A stretch of DNA of 64,000 nucleotides. Origin: Limanda limanda (taxonomy: Eukaryota > Chordata > Actinopteri > Pleuronectiformes > Pleuronectidae). Under the pieces are notes generated by a model that made no database searches, was not told the DNA's origin, and saw only the letters and a program-made list of their open reading frames with translations. Each line of letters opens with the position of its first letter. Position 1 is the stretch's first letter. The position numbers were made by a program, and so were the translations under genes. Where the stretch lies: NCBI RefSeq assembly GCF_963576545.1, contig NC_083648.1, forward strand, positions 24,773,042 to 24,837,041. Direction: 5' to 3'. Below, piece by piece: positions 25,423-38,200 of this stretch.

Positions 25423-26217
25423 AGGCTCCAGTATGCTTCTCCGTGTCGCACAGAGGGATGCACGGATCCCAAGGACTCTTTTTGATTTTTGCTTCTCCGA
25501 CAACTGTACGTGCTGAAGACAATTCACCGCAATACAGTAGGTGGCGCAACGGAAGACGAGCTCAGAGAAGCCTACCTCATTTGTGCATAGAAGAAGTCCA
25601 CATTTGTTTATTTTCCTCTCCCGGATTTCCTCAAACACAGTGAACGATGTGAACTAACAGAACTAACAGAACTAAATAAAGTGACACCCAGCGGGTCAAA
25701 ATGCTGATGTTATCGTTTCTTAGCGTAGTGGTTCCCTGGTCTTGTTTCTGAACTGTGTTGCTAATCCCACAGTTTGAAGCTACACGGAGGCAGCTAGCTT
25801 CCGCCCCAGCTTCCACACACAGTCAGCAGGGACGCCCGCTAGCACTGTTATGAAAGTTAGTTATAACCGTATGTGACCGTACACACATGTCGTTAGTGCT
25901 CTAACCAGCCACCGTCAGCCGGACAACTCCGCTGGCTTAACACACTTGTCACATTAATCGTACAATCGTAGTTGTGTTTGTGTTTATTGGGATATAGGGA
26001 ATGAGACAGGAAGTTTGAGGTCCGGAAATGATGTCGTTCTGAAATGCTGTCGTTAGCGGACCAATCACAGCCAAGGGCTATCCATAGGCTCTCTGCTATG
26101 CCCACGGATAGTTGGTAAAGTCAGAGGTGCACAAAAAGCTCACGAGGCGCTCGGAGAGGGCGTTTCTCTGTCCGTTTCAGTCCGTGTCAGTAAAAACGGA
26201 GAAGCATATATCGCCCT
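25423..26217. mobile_element. Harbinger-like non-autonomous element, copy 1
   Basis: Left terminus AGGCTCCAGTATGCTTCTCCG; right terminus reverse-complemented AGGGCGATATATGCTTCTCCG. Both edges are bordered by TAA (25420-25422 and 26218-26220), a 3-bp duplication of the type made by PIF/Harbinger transposases (TWA). The interior is shared with copy 2 at 33993-34964: the block around GGTGGCGCAACGGAAGACG, the block GACACCCAGCGGGTCAAAAT, and the right third with GCGGACCAATCACAGCCAAG. No ORF encodes a transposase. Compared with copy 2, this copy lacks about 150 bp in the middle. Confidence 0.75.
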
Positions 26218-26224
26218 TAATCCT

Positions 26225-27260
26225 GATGACATCTCAAAGCAGTCTAAAATGCCAAAGGCTGTAAAACATTCACATTACGTCTCTGCGTTTGCAAAAAATA
26301 GATATTGTTAAATTGGGTATCAAGTCTCTCCTGATTGATATAGTTATAGTCAAGTAATAAATTATAATATACAACTACATCAAGCATCATCATAGGTAAA
26401 GGTGTGAATGTACCCAAGACACATTGAGGATGTGTTTCTGATCCGGTCACTTAGACCCAAACAAGAATATCAACATTGATCACCACATATTGGTTTTCAA
26501 TTTTGTCATTACAATTTGAGTGAAATGAAGGGCAGTGCAAAGTAATACAAACACTCAGCCTGCTCTCTCTCACTCTCTCCCTCTTTCTCCGGGTCGTCCA
26601 CTAATTGGCAGGTCCGTGGTTCAATTCCCGTCTACATCAAAGTGTCTTTATAAAGACTAGAGAAGCTTTACTAATTTGGAAATAATTACATTTGATCCCT
26701 ATCTCTTAATTGAACAATTTTGAAAAAACAGGCTTGTCTTTATATAATTATTTCTTCTTTATTGGATATTGTTTTTCTATTTTTATGCACATTTTTATTT
26801 TTAATTTGTTTTCCCCCTTGCGCTGCTAGTACCTTGTGCTGCTGGAAAGTGAGATGCAGCCACTGTCTCAACAAGATGCTAAACTAGAAAAGACATCAAA
26901 CCTACTTATTCATTCTGCTCACCTGCTCAATAATTTAGTACATTTTGGACAGTAAGGCTGTTCAAAATAATTGCTAACAGTAGAAATAAAGCCCATTCTT
27001 CAACTCTTACAACTTACCAGACTGCTGGAGCTCCATGTTTCAAACCACTTGTGTTCAGTACTGCTGCAGGCCACTTCTCCTGTTGACTCTAAGACTTTAT
27101 CAGCTCGACCTAAACTGCACAGAACTCTGCCGTCTTTATACTGGTAACACTATAAAGAGCTCAGTCACACCAGCTAATACAACATTGAAATGTCATGTCA
27201 GTGACCATGAGGCCTGCCAGAGGGAAACTTTGTTTTTTGCCCTTCTTCATGAGGTTGTAA
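26225..27260. other. Gene-free stretch with one SINE fragment
   Basis: Nothing recognised apart from the fragment at 26585-26650. Confidence 0.5.
26585..26650 (+). repeat. Teleost SINE-like fragment with tRNA B-box
   Basis: Reads GGGTCGTCCACTAATTGGCA, GGTCCGTGGTTCAATTCCCG, then CATCAAAGTGTCTTT. GGTTCAATTCC resembles a tRNA B box. It is the opposite orientation of the fragment at 7755-7880. Confidence 0.6.
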
Positions 27261-27262
27261 GT

Positions 27263-27976
27263 GTGACGACCCTGAGATTTCAAGTGAAGAAAACATATGC
27301 AAATAAACCAAACCCAAGCAAATTCACACATTTTTTTCAAGCATCCACTGGAAATGCACACAACACAACCAGAAGAGTGCAAAGAAACACAACACAAACA
27401 AGTAGACAAGCACTCTGCAAATACACACAGTGGAACCAAATGGACAAACACTCTGCAAATACACCCAACACAACCAAATAGATGAAAATAGACAAGTGCA
27501 CTGCAAATACACACAACACAACCAGACAAGTGCAAATAAATAGAACATAAAAAAGTAGACAAAAACTTCTCACACATACAATTTAACCAAAGGGAGAAAC
27601 GCACTGCAAATAGAGACAACATAACCAATAAGACAGCAGCACTGGAAATAAACACAATACAACCAAATTTACAAATGCACAGCAAACACACACCACAACC
27701 AAATAAAGGAACCCACTGCACATACATTCAATATAACTGAATAAACAGATGCATTGCAAATAGTCAGAATGCAACTAAATAGAAAAATTTACTGAAAATA
27801 TGCACAATGCAAACAAATAGATGAGCACATTGCAAATACATGAAATGCAAGCAAAAACATAAAAAAAACCCTGCAATTATAGCATGTTGGTCTATTGTGT
27901 TGTGTGTATTAGCAGAATGATGTCTCTGGCAGTATGTATTTTCTTTAGTTGCATTGTGTTGAGATCTCAGGGCCGC
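27263..27976. mobile_element. Repeat with inverted ends enclosing a minisatellite
   Basis: The left edge reads CCCTGAGATTTCAAGTGAAG and the right edge, reverse-complemented, CCCTGAGATCTCAACACAAT, with further similarity (AAGAAAACATAT against AAGAAAATACAT). Between them is a degenerate tandem array. I read it as a non-autonomous element with an internal minisatellite, but no target duplication is clear and the true termini may lie slightly outside. Confidence 0.5.
27340..27860. repeat. Degenerate minisatellite, unit about 35-40 bp
   Basis: Units resemble CACTGCAAATACACACAACA followed by CAACCAAATAGACAAG, recurring about a dozen times with increasing divergence to the right. Two spurious minus-strand ORFs rich in Cys, Leu and Phe arise because the repeat happens to keep a frame open. 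Confidence 0.85.
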
Positions 27977-27979
27977 TAT

Positions 27980-29185
27980 AATTTAGCTAGCCGACTGAAC
28001 AGAAATGTACGTCTGGTTATTGGATTGTATCCAACCCTTTATTTCCAAAGTGCATTGCAAGGAAAGGAAGCTTTGATCTGATACAGTAGCGCTGGAGTGT
28101 AAGGGGGCTTGAAAGAGGAACATGATTAATGACGTGATTATGATGGACCAGTGTTTCGAAGAGAGCAAAAATGCCAGCTACAAGTACAGAAAGAAGAAAA
28201 TTTGCCTTATTTCATCCAGACAATTTTCCTTAATAACTGCTCAGCTGATACTCCTCCTTGCTTGGAGCTTTTACAGAGAGTATTTTCAGAATGTGCAAAA
28301 TTGTCACTCATGCTTTGGTTGTGTGATGGGGTTGGACACCTTTTGGCACATGTGGCCTGTCTTCAGGGCACAACAGTCTGGTTTTAGGCTAATTTACCCT
28401 GTGATGGCTGGGAGCTGAGGAAAAAAGCAGCTGCCACAGTGTCAGAATGGGAGTCCAGAAGATTCCACTCAAGTAGCTGTATATTTGCCATCTGCTCAGC
28501 CTGCTCCTGCCTTTGCTTGTAAATGACCATCTCTCTTTCTCTTTCTCATGATTGTTTTCTCTGAAAGTACAAATAGCAGAGCAAAAACAACCATCTAGTC
28601 AAACTTCTTTTTCATTTAGTATTTTTAAGTCGTTAGCAGACAGACCTCTTACAAATGACCCTTGAAGGAATAGTTATTTGCTTTCCTGCTAAGGGTTAGT
28701 TGTGAAGCTCGATACCCCTCTCTTGTTTTTATGCTAATTCGTATGAGCCGGTGGGTGATTGTCTTAGTCAAGTATGACGACTGGAGAAAGGGATAAAACT
28801 GATCAAACAGACACTCTTTAAATTCAATTCAGTAAAATGTCATACTCCATTTATTTGTTGATAAAAATATATATATATAAATATATATAGATCTTAAATG
28901 GTGAATATATTTTTCAGAAAGTCGGCTTTTGGAAACAGTCTTGTTTTTTTGGTTTTGTTAATACAGGGGGTGGAGAACATCCTTCCTTCAGGCCGAATAT
29001 GTACTTGACAAAATACCACCCAGCCAGACATTTCTGTGCTCGGATCACCATTAAGGAGGGATTTTCTGTCTTAACTTGAAAGGGGTAACATACTCTGCAA
29101 GAACAAACGTCTGATATGACATCTTGACATGCTGGTGATTTTGCAAAGGTATCTCCTCTCACCCCCATTTCTCTCTTATCAGTTT
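27980..29185. other. Gene-free stretch
   Basis: No gene or named repeat recognised; a short ATATAT run lies at about 28866-28890. Confidence 0.5.
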
Positions 29186-29187
29186 CT

Positions 29188-29335
29188 CTACCGTCACCAA
29201 GTGTTTGCTCATTGTGGCAACTCTTGGGTTTGTCTACAGTATTGTAAGGTCTCGACCCTACTATGTAAAGGGCCTTGAGATAATGTGTGTTGTGATTTGG
29301 TGCAATACAAATGAAATTGAATTGAGCTGAACTTT
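29188..29335 (+). repeat. Non-LTR retroposon 3' tail
   Basis: Ends AAAGGGCCTTGAGATAATGT, GTTGTGATTTGGTGCAATAC, AAATGAAATTGAATTGAG. This is the 3' end of a retroposon family I recognise from many fish, with ATTGA tail repeats. The upstream CACCAAGTGTTTGCTCATTG also fits. The copy is strongly 5'-truncated. Confidence 0.6.
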
Positions 29336-29339
29336 GTGA

Positions 29340-31410
29340 AAGATAAGTTCAGATTTAGTGCAAAGTATGCCGTGATCTGTCATTGTCCACATCAGTCACG
29401 CAGAGCTAAATACAAATTACACTTTTTTATATTCAGAATTTGTACCAGTGTGTCCAAAATATTGTCTTTACATCTTAAAGAGGGATTGTATCATTCATGA
29501 TATTCATGTGTATGCTATCAGCTGACCATGATGGTGACTGACTACAGTGTTCATCTTCAATAGGCCCAAAAGCATGCGGCTTTAGAAACCGGTAAAACCT
29601 TGTTGACACATGTGCCCAGTCAGCAACTTTCACAGGAATAACACAGTGTACAGTTCTCTTAATGCATCCATGTTTAAGCCACTGCTGATGTGCTGGCTCA
29701 CAAGAGAACAATTGTGCATTTATTTTTACATGTTTCCTGTTCACAAACACAAATTAATTAATACATAATAACAGTAATTAGAGTGAGAAGAAGAAAGAAA
29801 GAACGGCACAGTCATCACAACAGTTCACACCTGTTCAGGGACAAGCTCACCATACAGACTTTTATTTTTGCTACTATTATAACTGCAAGTATTACCCTGC
29901 ATTACTAACAACAACAGGAAACACATTGTCCAGAGTGTGTACTGCAAATATGTCCATCCCAAAATGTAAAAGATGCAAAATAGACATAAATTTCATCAGT
30001 AATAGTCAGTCAGTCAGCTAAGTGTGGCTATCCTGCAGGAACTGTGGCCTTAGGAGCACAGAGTCCCTCCTTAAATGACATAACCAGAATTATTTAAGGG
30101 AAGACACATTCTTGCATATATTACAAGCAGGCAACACAATAGTGTGTAGAACAGATTTGCCACAGTTAGAAGCCACCAAAGGTTTTGGCCTACATGAAAC
30201 CCACATTCACCCCTTTAGTGATGACGAGGATGTGTCTCCTGCGAATATCTTCTAAATGCCTTGATTTTTCGCCTTTTCAAAACACAAATTTATGCAGACA
30301 TTATATACATGAGATTACTGATATATTCTGTCTTTTTAATGTGTAACGCTCTTTGAAATAAACATCCAGGACTATAAGAGGATCAAGTTAAAGCCTGTGG
30401 CAAAGGTGACAAAAGGACTAACCCCACAAACCATGTGACAATGCCACAAGAAATGGTCTTTGTGCATGTGAGAACGAGATCTGAATCTAAATCCACAGAC
30501 ATGGCGTGTGACTCCCATCCATGTCATTACACCCTCTACATCACAAATAAACATCTTGAAATCTCCTTGGATAGTATTATCTCTAAGCATGATGTTGGTA
30601 ATTTAGTGAGAATTTGAAATGAAAAGTGAGACTGAAGATAGAGGAGACAGAGTTCACAGCAGACTGAGGAAGTGGATGGACCATTGGTTATGCTGTGAAA
30701 ATAAAAGCAGGTGGATAATGATGAGGGCTTTGCAGTGCGAGTCGATTTAAATGATGATGGTTCTTCAGACACACCTGTAGATTTTCTCTAAAAGCGTCAG
30801 ACAGCAAATTACAAAGAGAATTATAATCTGTATGTGGTCCTGCTTGTACTGTGATTTGATCTCACCTCGGCGTAAACAACATTTTTGGCACTTTGGCTTG
30901 AGAAGTCTGTGAAGATTTTCAGTCATTAAGGTGAAGGTTATCCAAGAAGAGATTAGTTGAGGGCAAATGGACTTGGTTGTAGATACCTCAAGAGTGCTTA
31001 ACCTGATTTATTTTGACCTGCTTATTTCATAATGAACCAAAAGTATTTTACACTTCTCAGTGTTTTACTTACATTTACTTATCAGTGACCACCACCACAA
31101 TAAAGACACTGACAACCACATATTTATTTCCTTGCTTTATCTACCTACTAATTCCACAATTATCTGTCTGTCTGTAACACATATCTGGCAAACTGTTATA
31201 TTATTTTCACCCTTAGCATGTGTATTCTTAGTGGTCCAGGGAAGAGCAGTCTCAAATTTGGTGTGATTAAGACAAATCTGGATAAACAGGCGACCGCCAT
31301 GTCTTCTCGGTTAAAACACTGCTATCCATGTAACAATTGCTCAACAGAACACTGAAATAGCCAACATGTATACCATGTATATAGTATAGTGGTAAGTTTG
31401 TAAATAATTA
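29340..31410. other. Gene-free stretch
   Basis: No gene or named repeat recognised. Confidence 0.5.
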
Positions 31411-31414
31411 TTTT

Positions 31415-31530
31415 CTAGTTTTCATGGCCACTCAAAGCGCTTTACAGTTTTGCCGTCTACAGAAACACACACATTTATATAGTGCATCTATGTGCTGCAC
31501 ATGCTCACACAGTGCACATACTCACAAGCT
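31415..31530 (-). repeat. Teleost SINE-like repeat fragment
   Basis: Contains TTTCTAGTTTTCATGGCCAC and TCAAAGCGCTTTACAGTTTT followed by an ACACACATTTATATAGTGCA segment, matching the family at 11900-12075 in the same orientation. Confidence 0.55.
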
Positions 31531-31534
31531 TCCA

Positions 31535-33985
31535 GGCAGCAGCAATGGATTTAAAGCTAAAACATAGTGGTGTGGATGTAGCCTTAGAGCTGTCCACTTG
31601 TGATTGGATCCCCTGAGACACATGTTAGGTCCAGGAGGCTTCCTCAGGTTGGCATTGTAGGTGGAAGAACAATTGGTGTCGTAGACCTTCTCCTCTGTTG
31701 AGGAAGTCTCTACTGTCTCTACTTTAACCTCATTCCCTCTTCTCTCTTTCAAACAGCTTATCTTTTAACAGTATGTCTGTATTGTCTTTGAACCAGTCCA
31801 AATTATCTTTCAGTTGTAAACGTCTAAGTCTTGACCTGAGGAGTTAGCCCTCCTGTGTTGAGCTCTGCCTTTGTGTAAAGGGTTTTTAATTTCACTGATA
31901 TATACGTCCTCACTACATTGGTGATGGATGAAGACCTACTTCATTTATTTTCAAATAACAGACTCCTTTAAACCACATGATAGTAATGAAATAATCTTGA
32001 CTTGCAATTTTGCAATTGTCAAGATGCAACTTTTAATAAGTGTTAATCCAGCTCTTTGTGCACATATTTTCCCCAATTGCTCACTTCAAAGAGATTTTGC
32101 CACCTTTAATGAGATGCAGCATGAATTTTACTGAGAGCTGCGATTCAGCTCTAGAGGGCCAAGTCTGGGGCAGAGTGCTCGGCCGGAGGGAGTGGGAGCC
32201 TGACCAAGCACAGACTCATGAGTAATCTGTGGGAAGTAGGAGCTGAGGTAGTGTTGGTGTTTGTAGTAGGGGCCTATGAGACGAGCAACAAAGAGAATGA
32301 GAGAACAGGCTGTTTTATGAATGGGAAGAGAAGTGAAAGTGGGCCAGCAACCCCGGCAGTGATTGGTTGAATGAGATGAAGTAGGGTCGGGAGAAGGGGA
32401 GAGATGAGAGGCAAAATTCGGGGGGATTTGGGTTAACCCTAACCCAACTGTATAATAGCTGAGCTGAAATAAAAACCACATCAGCCAATGTCAGTAAAAA
32501 TAATCACACCTCTATGATCTCTAATGACCTCTGTCTGTCGATCTAGATGGGGAACATATATTTTGTGAACTCTTCATCTCATTGGCTTCTTGTGTGTATT
32601 ATAAATTGCCCAAGACTGTTTTGGTGTGAATGTGATACGTTAAATATTTTTTTTTTAAATTGGTCAAATAGGCAACCAGCGGGACACTGTGCCTTCAGTC
32701 TGTGGAGCGATCACATGATACATTTGCTACACAGCAGTTTGTCAGAGCAGCACGTTACAATGTTGTTTTCACACGTTGGCAAATATTGAAGAAAAAGCTT
32801 GACCACTGTGACAGCTTTAATGTGCAACTACTTTATATTTATTTGTTTCATACGTGGGTGCCAGCCAGGAGTTTATCTGATGAAGTTATGGTCATAGTCA
32901 CACAAAAGCAAAACAGCCAATACAAAAGATGGATGCCAAAATGTAAGCAAAATGGCTAATACAACCTTAAAATAAATTGCTGAACAAACCAAACATCAGC
33001 ACTTTGTTTCTAAATTGTGTAAAGACACCACCCCTGACTTCAAAATCCGAGATGTCTGCTGTCTTGTATCAACAGTAGTGAATGCTTGATTTTTTTCAAT
33101 TTATTAGCACTTCTGTTTCTGACGTAAACATTGTGCCTGTGCTAATGGAACGCTATCAACTGGAGGTATTTGGGTGTGATGTCCTCCCAGAGGCTGAGCC
33201 CCTGAGGTGTAATGGAGCTTGGCATACGTCACAGCAACTGCAATCACTCACGTCCAGCTTAATCCTTCCGGTTATCGTCCATCGCTTGTGGCGAATTGAG
33301 TTGAACGAGGGACTAGGCTAGCACATTTTTTTCTTCCACTCTACTCTCTCACTATTTTGCCGGTACAACTCATGTCCTCCCACTCCAGTCACTCCTTGCA
33401 AGAAGGCGTCATGTGACGCTGTGATGTCTTTTACAGAGACCGCTATACTTTACCATGCCGACCCTTCGCAGGTGCGGTCGTTATGAAGAGCGGGAGTGAA
33501 TGACATCGGACATGACAACAAATGTTCTGTTAATGTGAAAGCAGGCTTTGTTAAAGGGAGACCACTTCATCTATTAATGTTTCTTTTGTTTGCTCTTTAC
33601 ACCACTGAGAAACGTGGCCGCATTATTTTATCAGTGTGAGCATTCACGTGTGTTGTGCCACAGTGGAAGGACCATCTACTCAGCAGTGTTACACATACAT
33701 TGATGTATTTCAGTACCAACATTGGTTGCCAAATGTTTTTTTTATTTGAAAGATCTACTGACCTGATACTTTGCCTTGTATCTGATAGAGACAGAGTAGG
33801 AGAGACATAAAACAGGGTGAGAGACACACAGCAAATGTCTCATCAAATGCCAAACAGGTGACCAGCTGCCCAAGGCGTACTGTAAGTGCCCATGTGGTGC
33901 CCTCACCCTTTAACTATCAGGCCGCTCTATTGTTTATTTACGCTTTCTTTCTCACACACCCACACACACACGTTGGCAGGACGCG
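31535..33985. other. Gene-free stretch
   Basis: No gene or named repeat recognised. GC rises near 33360-33500, without a coding pattern I can support. Confidence 0.5.
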
Positions 33986-33992
33986 TCTGTCA

Positions 33993-34964
33993 AGGCTCTT
34001 ATATACTTCTACGTATCCGTTTCTCGGAGAGGGCTCAGCGGGAGACGAAGAGTCTTTTTGATTTTTACTTCTCCGACCACTGTACGTCGAATAAAATTCA
34101 CCGCCAAACCCATAGGTGGCGCAACGGAAGACGAGCTCAGAGAAGCCTACCCCAATTATCGGAAGAAGAAGTCCACTTGTGTTTATATTTCTCTGTCAGC
34201 CTGCCTCCCACACACTGAACCATGGCAACTAACAGAACTAAATAAAGTGACACCCAGCGGGTCAAAATGCTGATGTAATCGTTTCTTAGCGCAGCGGTTC
34301 CCCGGTCTTGTTTCCGAACTGTGTTGCTGATTCCACAGCTTGAAGCTCCGTGTAGCTTGAAGCTAGCTCCCCTCCCAGCTTCCACACACAGTCAGCAGGG
34401 ACTCCCGGCACTAACTACTACCCAGTGTTTGCTTCTAACCTGGCGGTATTATAGAAACAGTGTCATGATAGAAGTGGAATTAAAGTCGTGACGGCGGGGT
34501 TATGCACTGTTACCACCGCAGTTAGCATGGTTGCTAGCCCGCTAGCCTAGCCTGCTAGCGCCGTTTTGAAAGCTCGTTGTAACCGTGTGTGACCGTGCAC
34601 ACATGTCGTCAGTGCTCGAACGAGCCACCGTCAGCCGGACAACTCCCCTGGCTTAACACACACGTCACATTAATCGTAGAATCGTAGTTGCGTATGTGTT
34701 TATTGTGAATCAGGAAGTTACAGGTCCGGAAATGACGTCGAACAGAAATGACGTTGTACGGAAATGACGACATACGGAAATGATGTCGTTCGCGGACCAA
34801 TCACAGCCAAGAGCTGTACGCGGGCTCTCCGACACAACACGGACAGTTAGAAAAATCAGAGGTGTACGAAAAGCTGTCCGAAGCATTTGGAGAGGGCGTT
34901 TCACGACGGATAGGGCGGTCTTATCTATCCGTTTTACAAAATACGCTCAAGCATAAATTGGCCT
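33993..34964. mobile_element. Harbinger-like non-autonomous element, copy 2
   Basis: Left terminus AGGCTCTTATATACTTCTACG; right terminus reverse-complemented AGGCCAATTTATGCTTGAGCG. TCA flanks both edges (33990-33992 and 34965-34967), again a 3-bp duplication. The interior aligns with copy 1 over most of its length and carries about 150 extra bp near 34400-34560. Short tandem GGAAATGACGT-type units occur near 34730-34790. No transposase ORF. The two copies are in the same orientation about 8 kb apart. Confidence 0.75.
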
Positions 34965-34969
34965 TCACA

Positions 34970-35173
34970 GTCAGTCTGGCTAAAAACCACAATGTTTGGC
35001 CTTTGTGAACAGAAATGTTTCTTTCACATGTAGAGCGGGTTAGTGAGATCTGATCACAGTGCTCTCTGGAGACACAAGTTGAAACACATTCTAATGGCAG
35101 GTGTGAACTGACAGTTAAGCATTCAGCTGTGTGTATTATACAAACAGAGTGGAGACTGCAGCAGAGAGTCTCC

Positions 35174-35261
<88 letters not shown>

Positions 35262-38200
35262 AACTGAACAATGACAGCAAGCACATGGATCCAGCCCAAA
35301 AGACACAAAAACTAAGATGGTGAATCAATCTGTCTTCTCAGAGTGGTTCTATGTCGTCTGACCTTTTGCAACTGCAACTTTGATTTTAGTCTGCAGTCAA
35401 TTAGAAGCTATGATATAAGAGGACTGATGCCAGCCATAATGTTCTGATTTTAAAAAACACTCAGTAACAGCAGGAGCTGCAACTGTCGACTGCAGCACGA
35501 CTCTGCTCGGCTGCCAGCGAGGCATGATGATGGGCTGATAAAGCTCTCAGCTGCACAGACAAATAGAAAGGAGAAGCTAAGACGAAAGGTAGATAATTTA
35601 TCCCTGAGTGAGTGACCTGTGTGATGGGCGATAGGACAGAAAAAGAGCGGCAGAGACTGTCTCCACTCAGACTCAGTCATGTTCAGCACTGTGCACCTTT
35701 ACCTGCTTGTGAAATGCTGTCATCAACAACAACCTACATGCTCTACAAACCATGTGCTACAGTCCAGACACCACCTGCTGTATCCCTCTCCTGGAGATAT
35801 GAGGACTAAAAATATACCTGCTACCCGTCACAGCTGCACCTCCGAGATAAGTTTCACACACAACCCTGAGTGGAGGGAAGGGGGAAAAAAGCCATTTATT
35901 AAAATTTGAAATGTGGAGTTTCACAGGTGAGGAGACGCGACACGGTTTGAAGATGAGCGACGCAGCACATTTCACATTTCATTGAGCAGATAATTAAGCT
36001 TTCAGCATGAATGTTCAGAGTTAATTTAAGGGGACAAAACAAGAACTCTCCACGTTTACATGAGTGAAGGGTTGGAAGTGTGGGCTTTTACAACTCTGAA
36101 CTGTGGTTAACCAGGAAAGCTTCTAAAATTAAAGGCGTCCTTCTTTGTTTTTCAATCATCATGTCATCGTGGTCTAAGTCAGACTTTTTTAACATGCAAA
36201 TCTGAATGATCCTCTGCAGTCAACTGTCATGTTATTAATCTGATTCTGAGTCGTTTCTTCTCTTCAGAGGACTGTGATACACTCAACTCTAGAACACTGT
36301 CATCCTTTATTTCTGAAGATGCAAATACAGTACACTGTAGGTATTTGAATCACGCAGAAAAAAGGTTTCCTTTCTAATCACACTCCATATACAAATTCAA
36401 AAGACAGGTTTATGGATTTCTCCACTCCAACATTAATATCACACATTCTGTTCATTGTCTTTGCTGTCTGTTAAATTAAACAGGTATTTTTTTTGTTTAG
36501 AATTGTGTGTGTTGCTACATTTTGACACAACACTGTTCTAAATGAAGCGTGGCCACTTGATTTACACTGCTGTCAGTTATTTTAATGACATTTTCTTTCC
36601 CTTGGAGTTACACTGTATGCTGGTTGGAGCGTGCTTAAATACAGAGGCTAAGTAAATGGACCAGATCAGCCACTGCATCCAGAGAGGGGAAATAATGTTT
36701 ATGTACCAGTTAAAGAGTAACTCGCTGTAAAATCAACAGTTTTTTTATTAATTTAATCTAGTGTCTGACATTTGTCCTTGTTTGTTTACTCTTGACTTTA
36801 CACTCTTCTTATTTGAGGGTTAGAATTATAGATATAAAGTTTGTGTAATCTTTATTAAGCAAAAACACCAGAAGGAATTGTGATGATTTAGAACATAATG
36901 TTGACACAGACACATCACCTCAAGTAATCAAGTATATGCTTTTACATGAAACAGCAAGTACAGGAAACTCAGTGTAACAAAGTCAAAGGGTAAGACTGGT
37001 TTAGATTGTTTGCATTTACATTGTGTCCACAGTAAGCATAATGTAATGTAATGTATTCCATAGGCCAAAGATGCTTTAAGACAATTTGTTCCAGACTCTC
37101 ATTTGTTTACCCTCTAAAGAATCTATATGCAACAGACAGCTGCAATGACAACAGACTATGAGTTATGAATATGATTGCGATTATGTTGTAATTATCTTTA
37201 AAGAGAATAGAAGCAACACACCAGGGTGTCTACATTATCAGGATCACATTTTCTCTAATAAATCTACATATTCTGTGTTGTTAAGGAATATGTTGAAAAA
37301 TTAGACACAGATTAGCTCTGATTTATTTAGCTAGGTATTGTTAGGATCAGATCAAATGTGATGTATTAGATTGGAAATTTGATCTTAGGCTGTTTTGATG
37401 TTGTTTTTCTCTCGCTCTTCCCAGCCCACCTACTGTCATAAATAACTTTTTAATAAATCAATCCCTACCTATTCTTCTGGGCCACTCAATATGTATGTGG
37501 TGTGACAGGCTCGGCTGAGACTCGGATCATATATCTACTGAGATGATGGGAGAATAAATCACGGCTTTTACAGTAGCAGGCTGGCCAAGGCTAGAGAGGC
37601 CGTCACTCTTCAGTTCCCCCTCCCTCTCCCTCAGCAAGGATTTCTCCCCCTATCATTCTCTTTTTCAGGCTCTCTCCCCCAGGGTGGCCCATTTGTAACT
37701 CAGAAATGATGTCCTTCCAGGTGCATAGCCCCTATTTCTTCTTTGTCCTGCACCCAACTGGTTTAAATGTGCTCTTTAGAGTACGACTGTCAAAATAATT
37801 TGACAAATTAGCATAATTGCCATGGTGAACTCAGCCATTGTCATTTCCCTTGGATTTTCCATAGGGTAGCACCACGTCTAACTTGGCAGGAGCTCTGCTG
37901 GTTGGTTTTACTTCACAAAGATACAGAAGACTGTTTGTACTTTATAGGGAATCCACAAAGTTATTTGACCTCAATCTTGCCATCTCTATATTAATCTCTA
38001 CATCTGCACCAACCACAGGGCCAGTGCTTTCGTTAAGGAACCCGGAAAATTTGGCGAGTTTATTCCTATTTTTTAAGTCTATCCTAAAACAATATCGAGT
38101 CATATTTGTTCATCTTATCAGCAAAACCCTTTATTGTCAGTGTGACAACTATTCCTGGAAAATCAACAGATCCTCCCAAAAATTATTTTAACCTAGAAGA

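Noticed and set aside
27161..27774. Cys/Leu/Phe-rich minus-strand ORFs of up to 188 residues resembling a membrane protein
   Set aside because: The ORFs coincide with a degenerate minisatellite whose unit keeps a frame open; the repeats explain the pattern.
27340..27860. CRISPR-like array
   Set aside because: Units are contiguous and degenerate with no unique spacers, and the genome is eukaryotic.
32430..32450. TTAACCCTAACCC resembling telomeric repeat
   Set aside because: Only about two units, well within chance.
35123..35328. Lys/Glu/Arg-rich and Phe-Leu-Ser-rich ORFs
   Set aside because: They are translations of the GAAA array.
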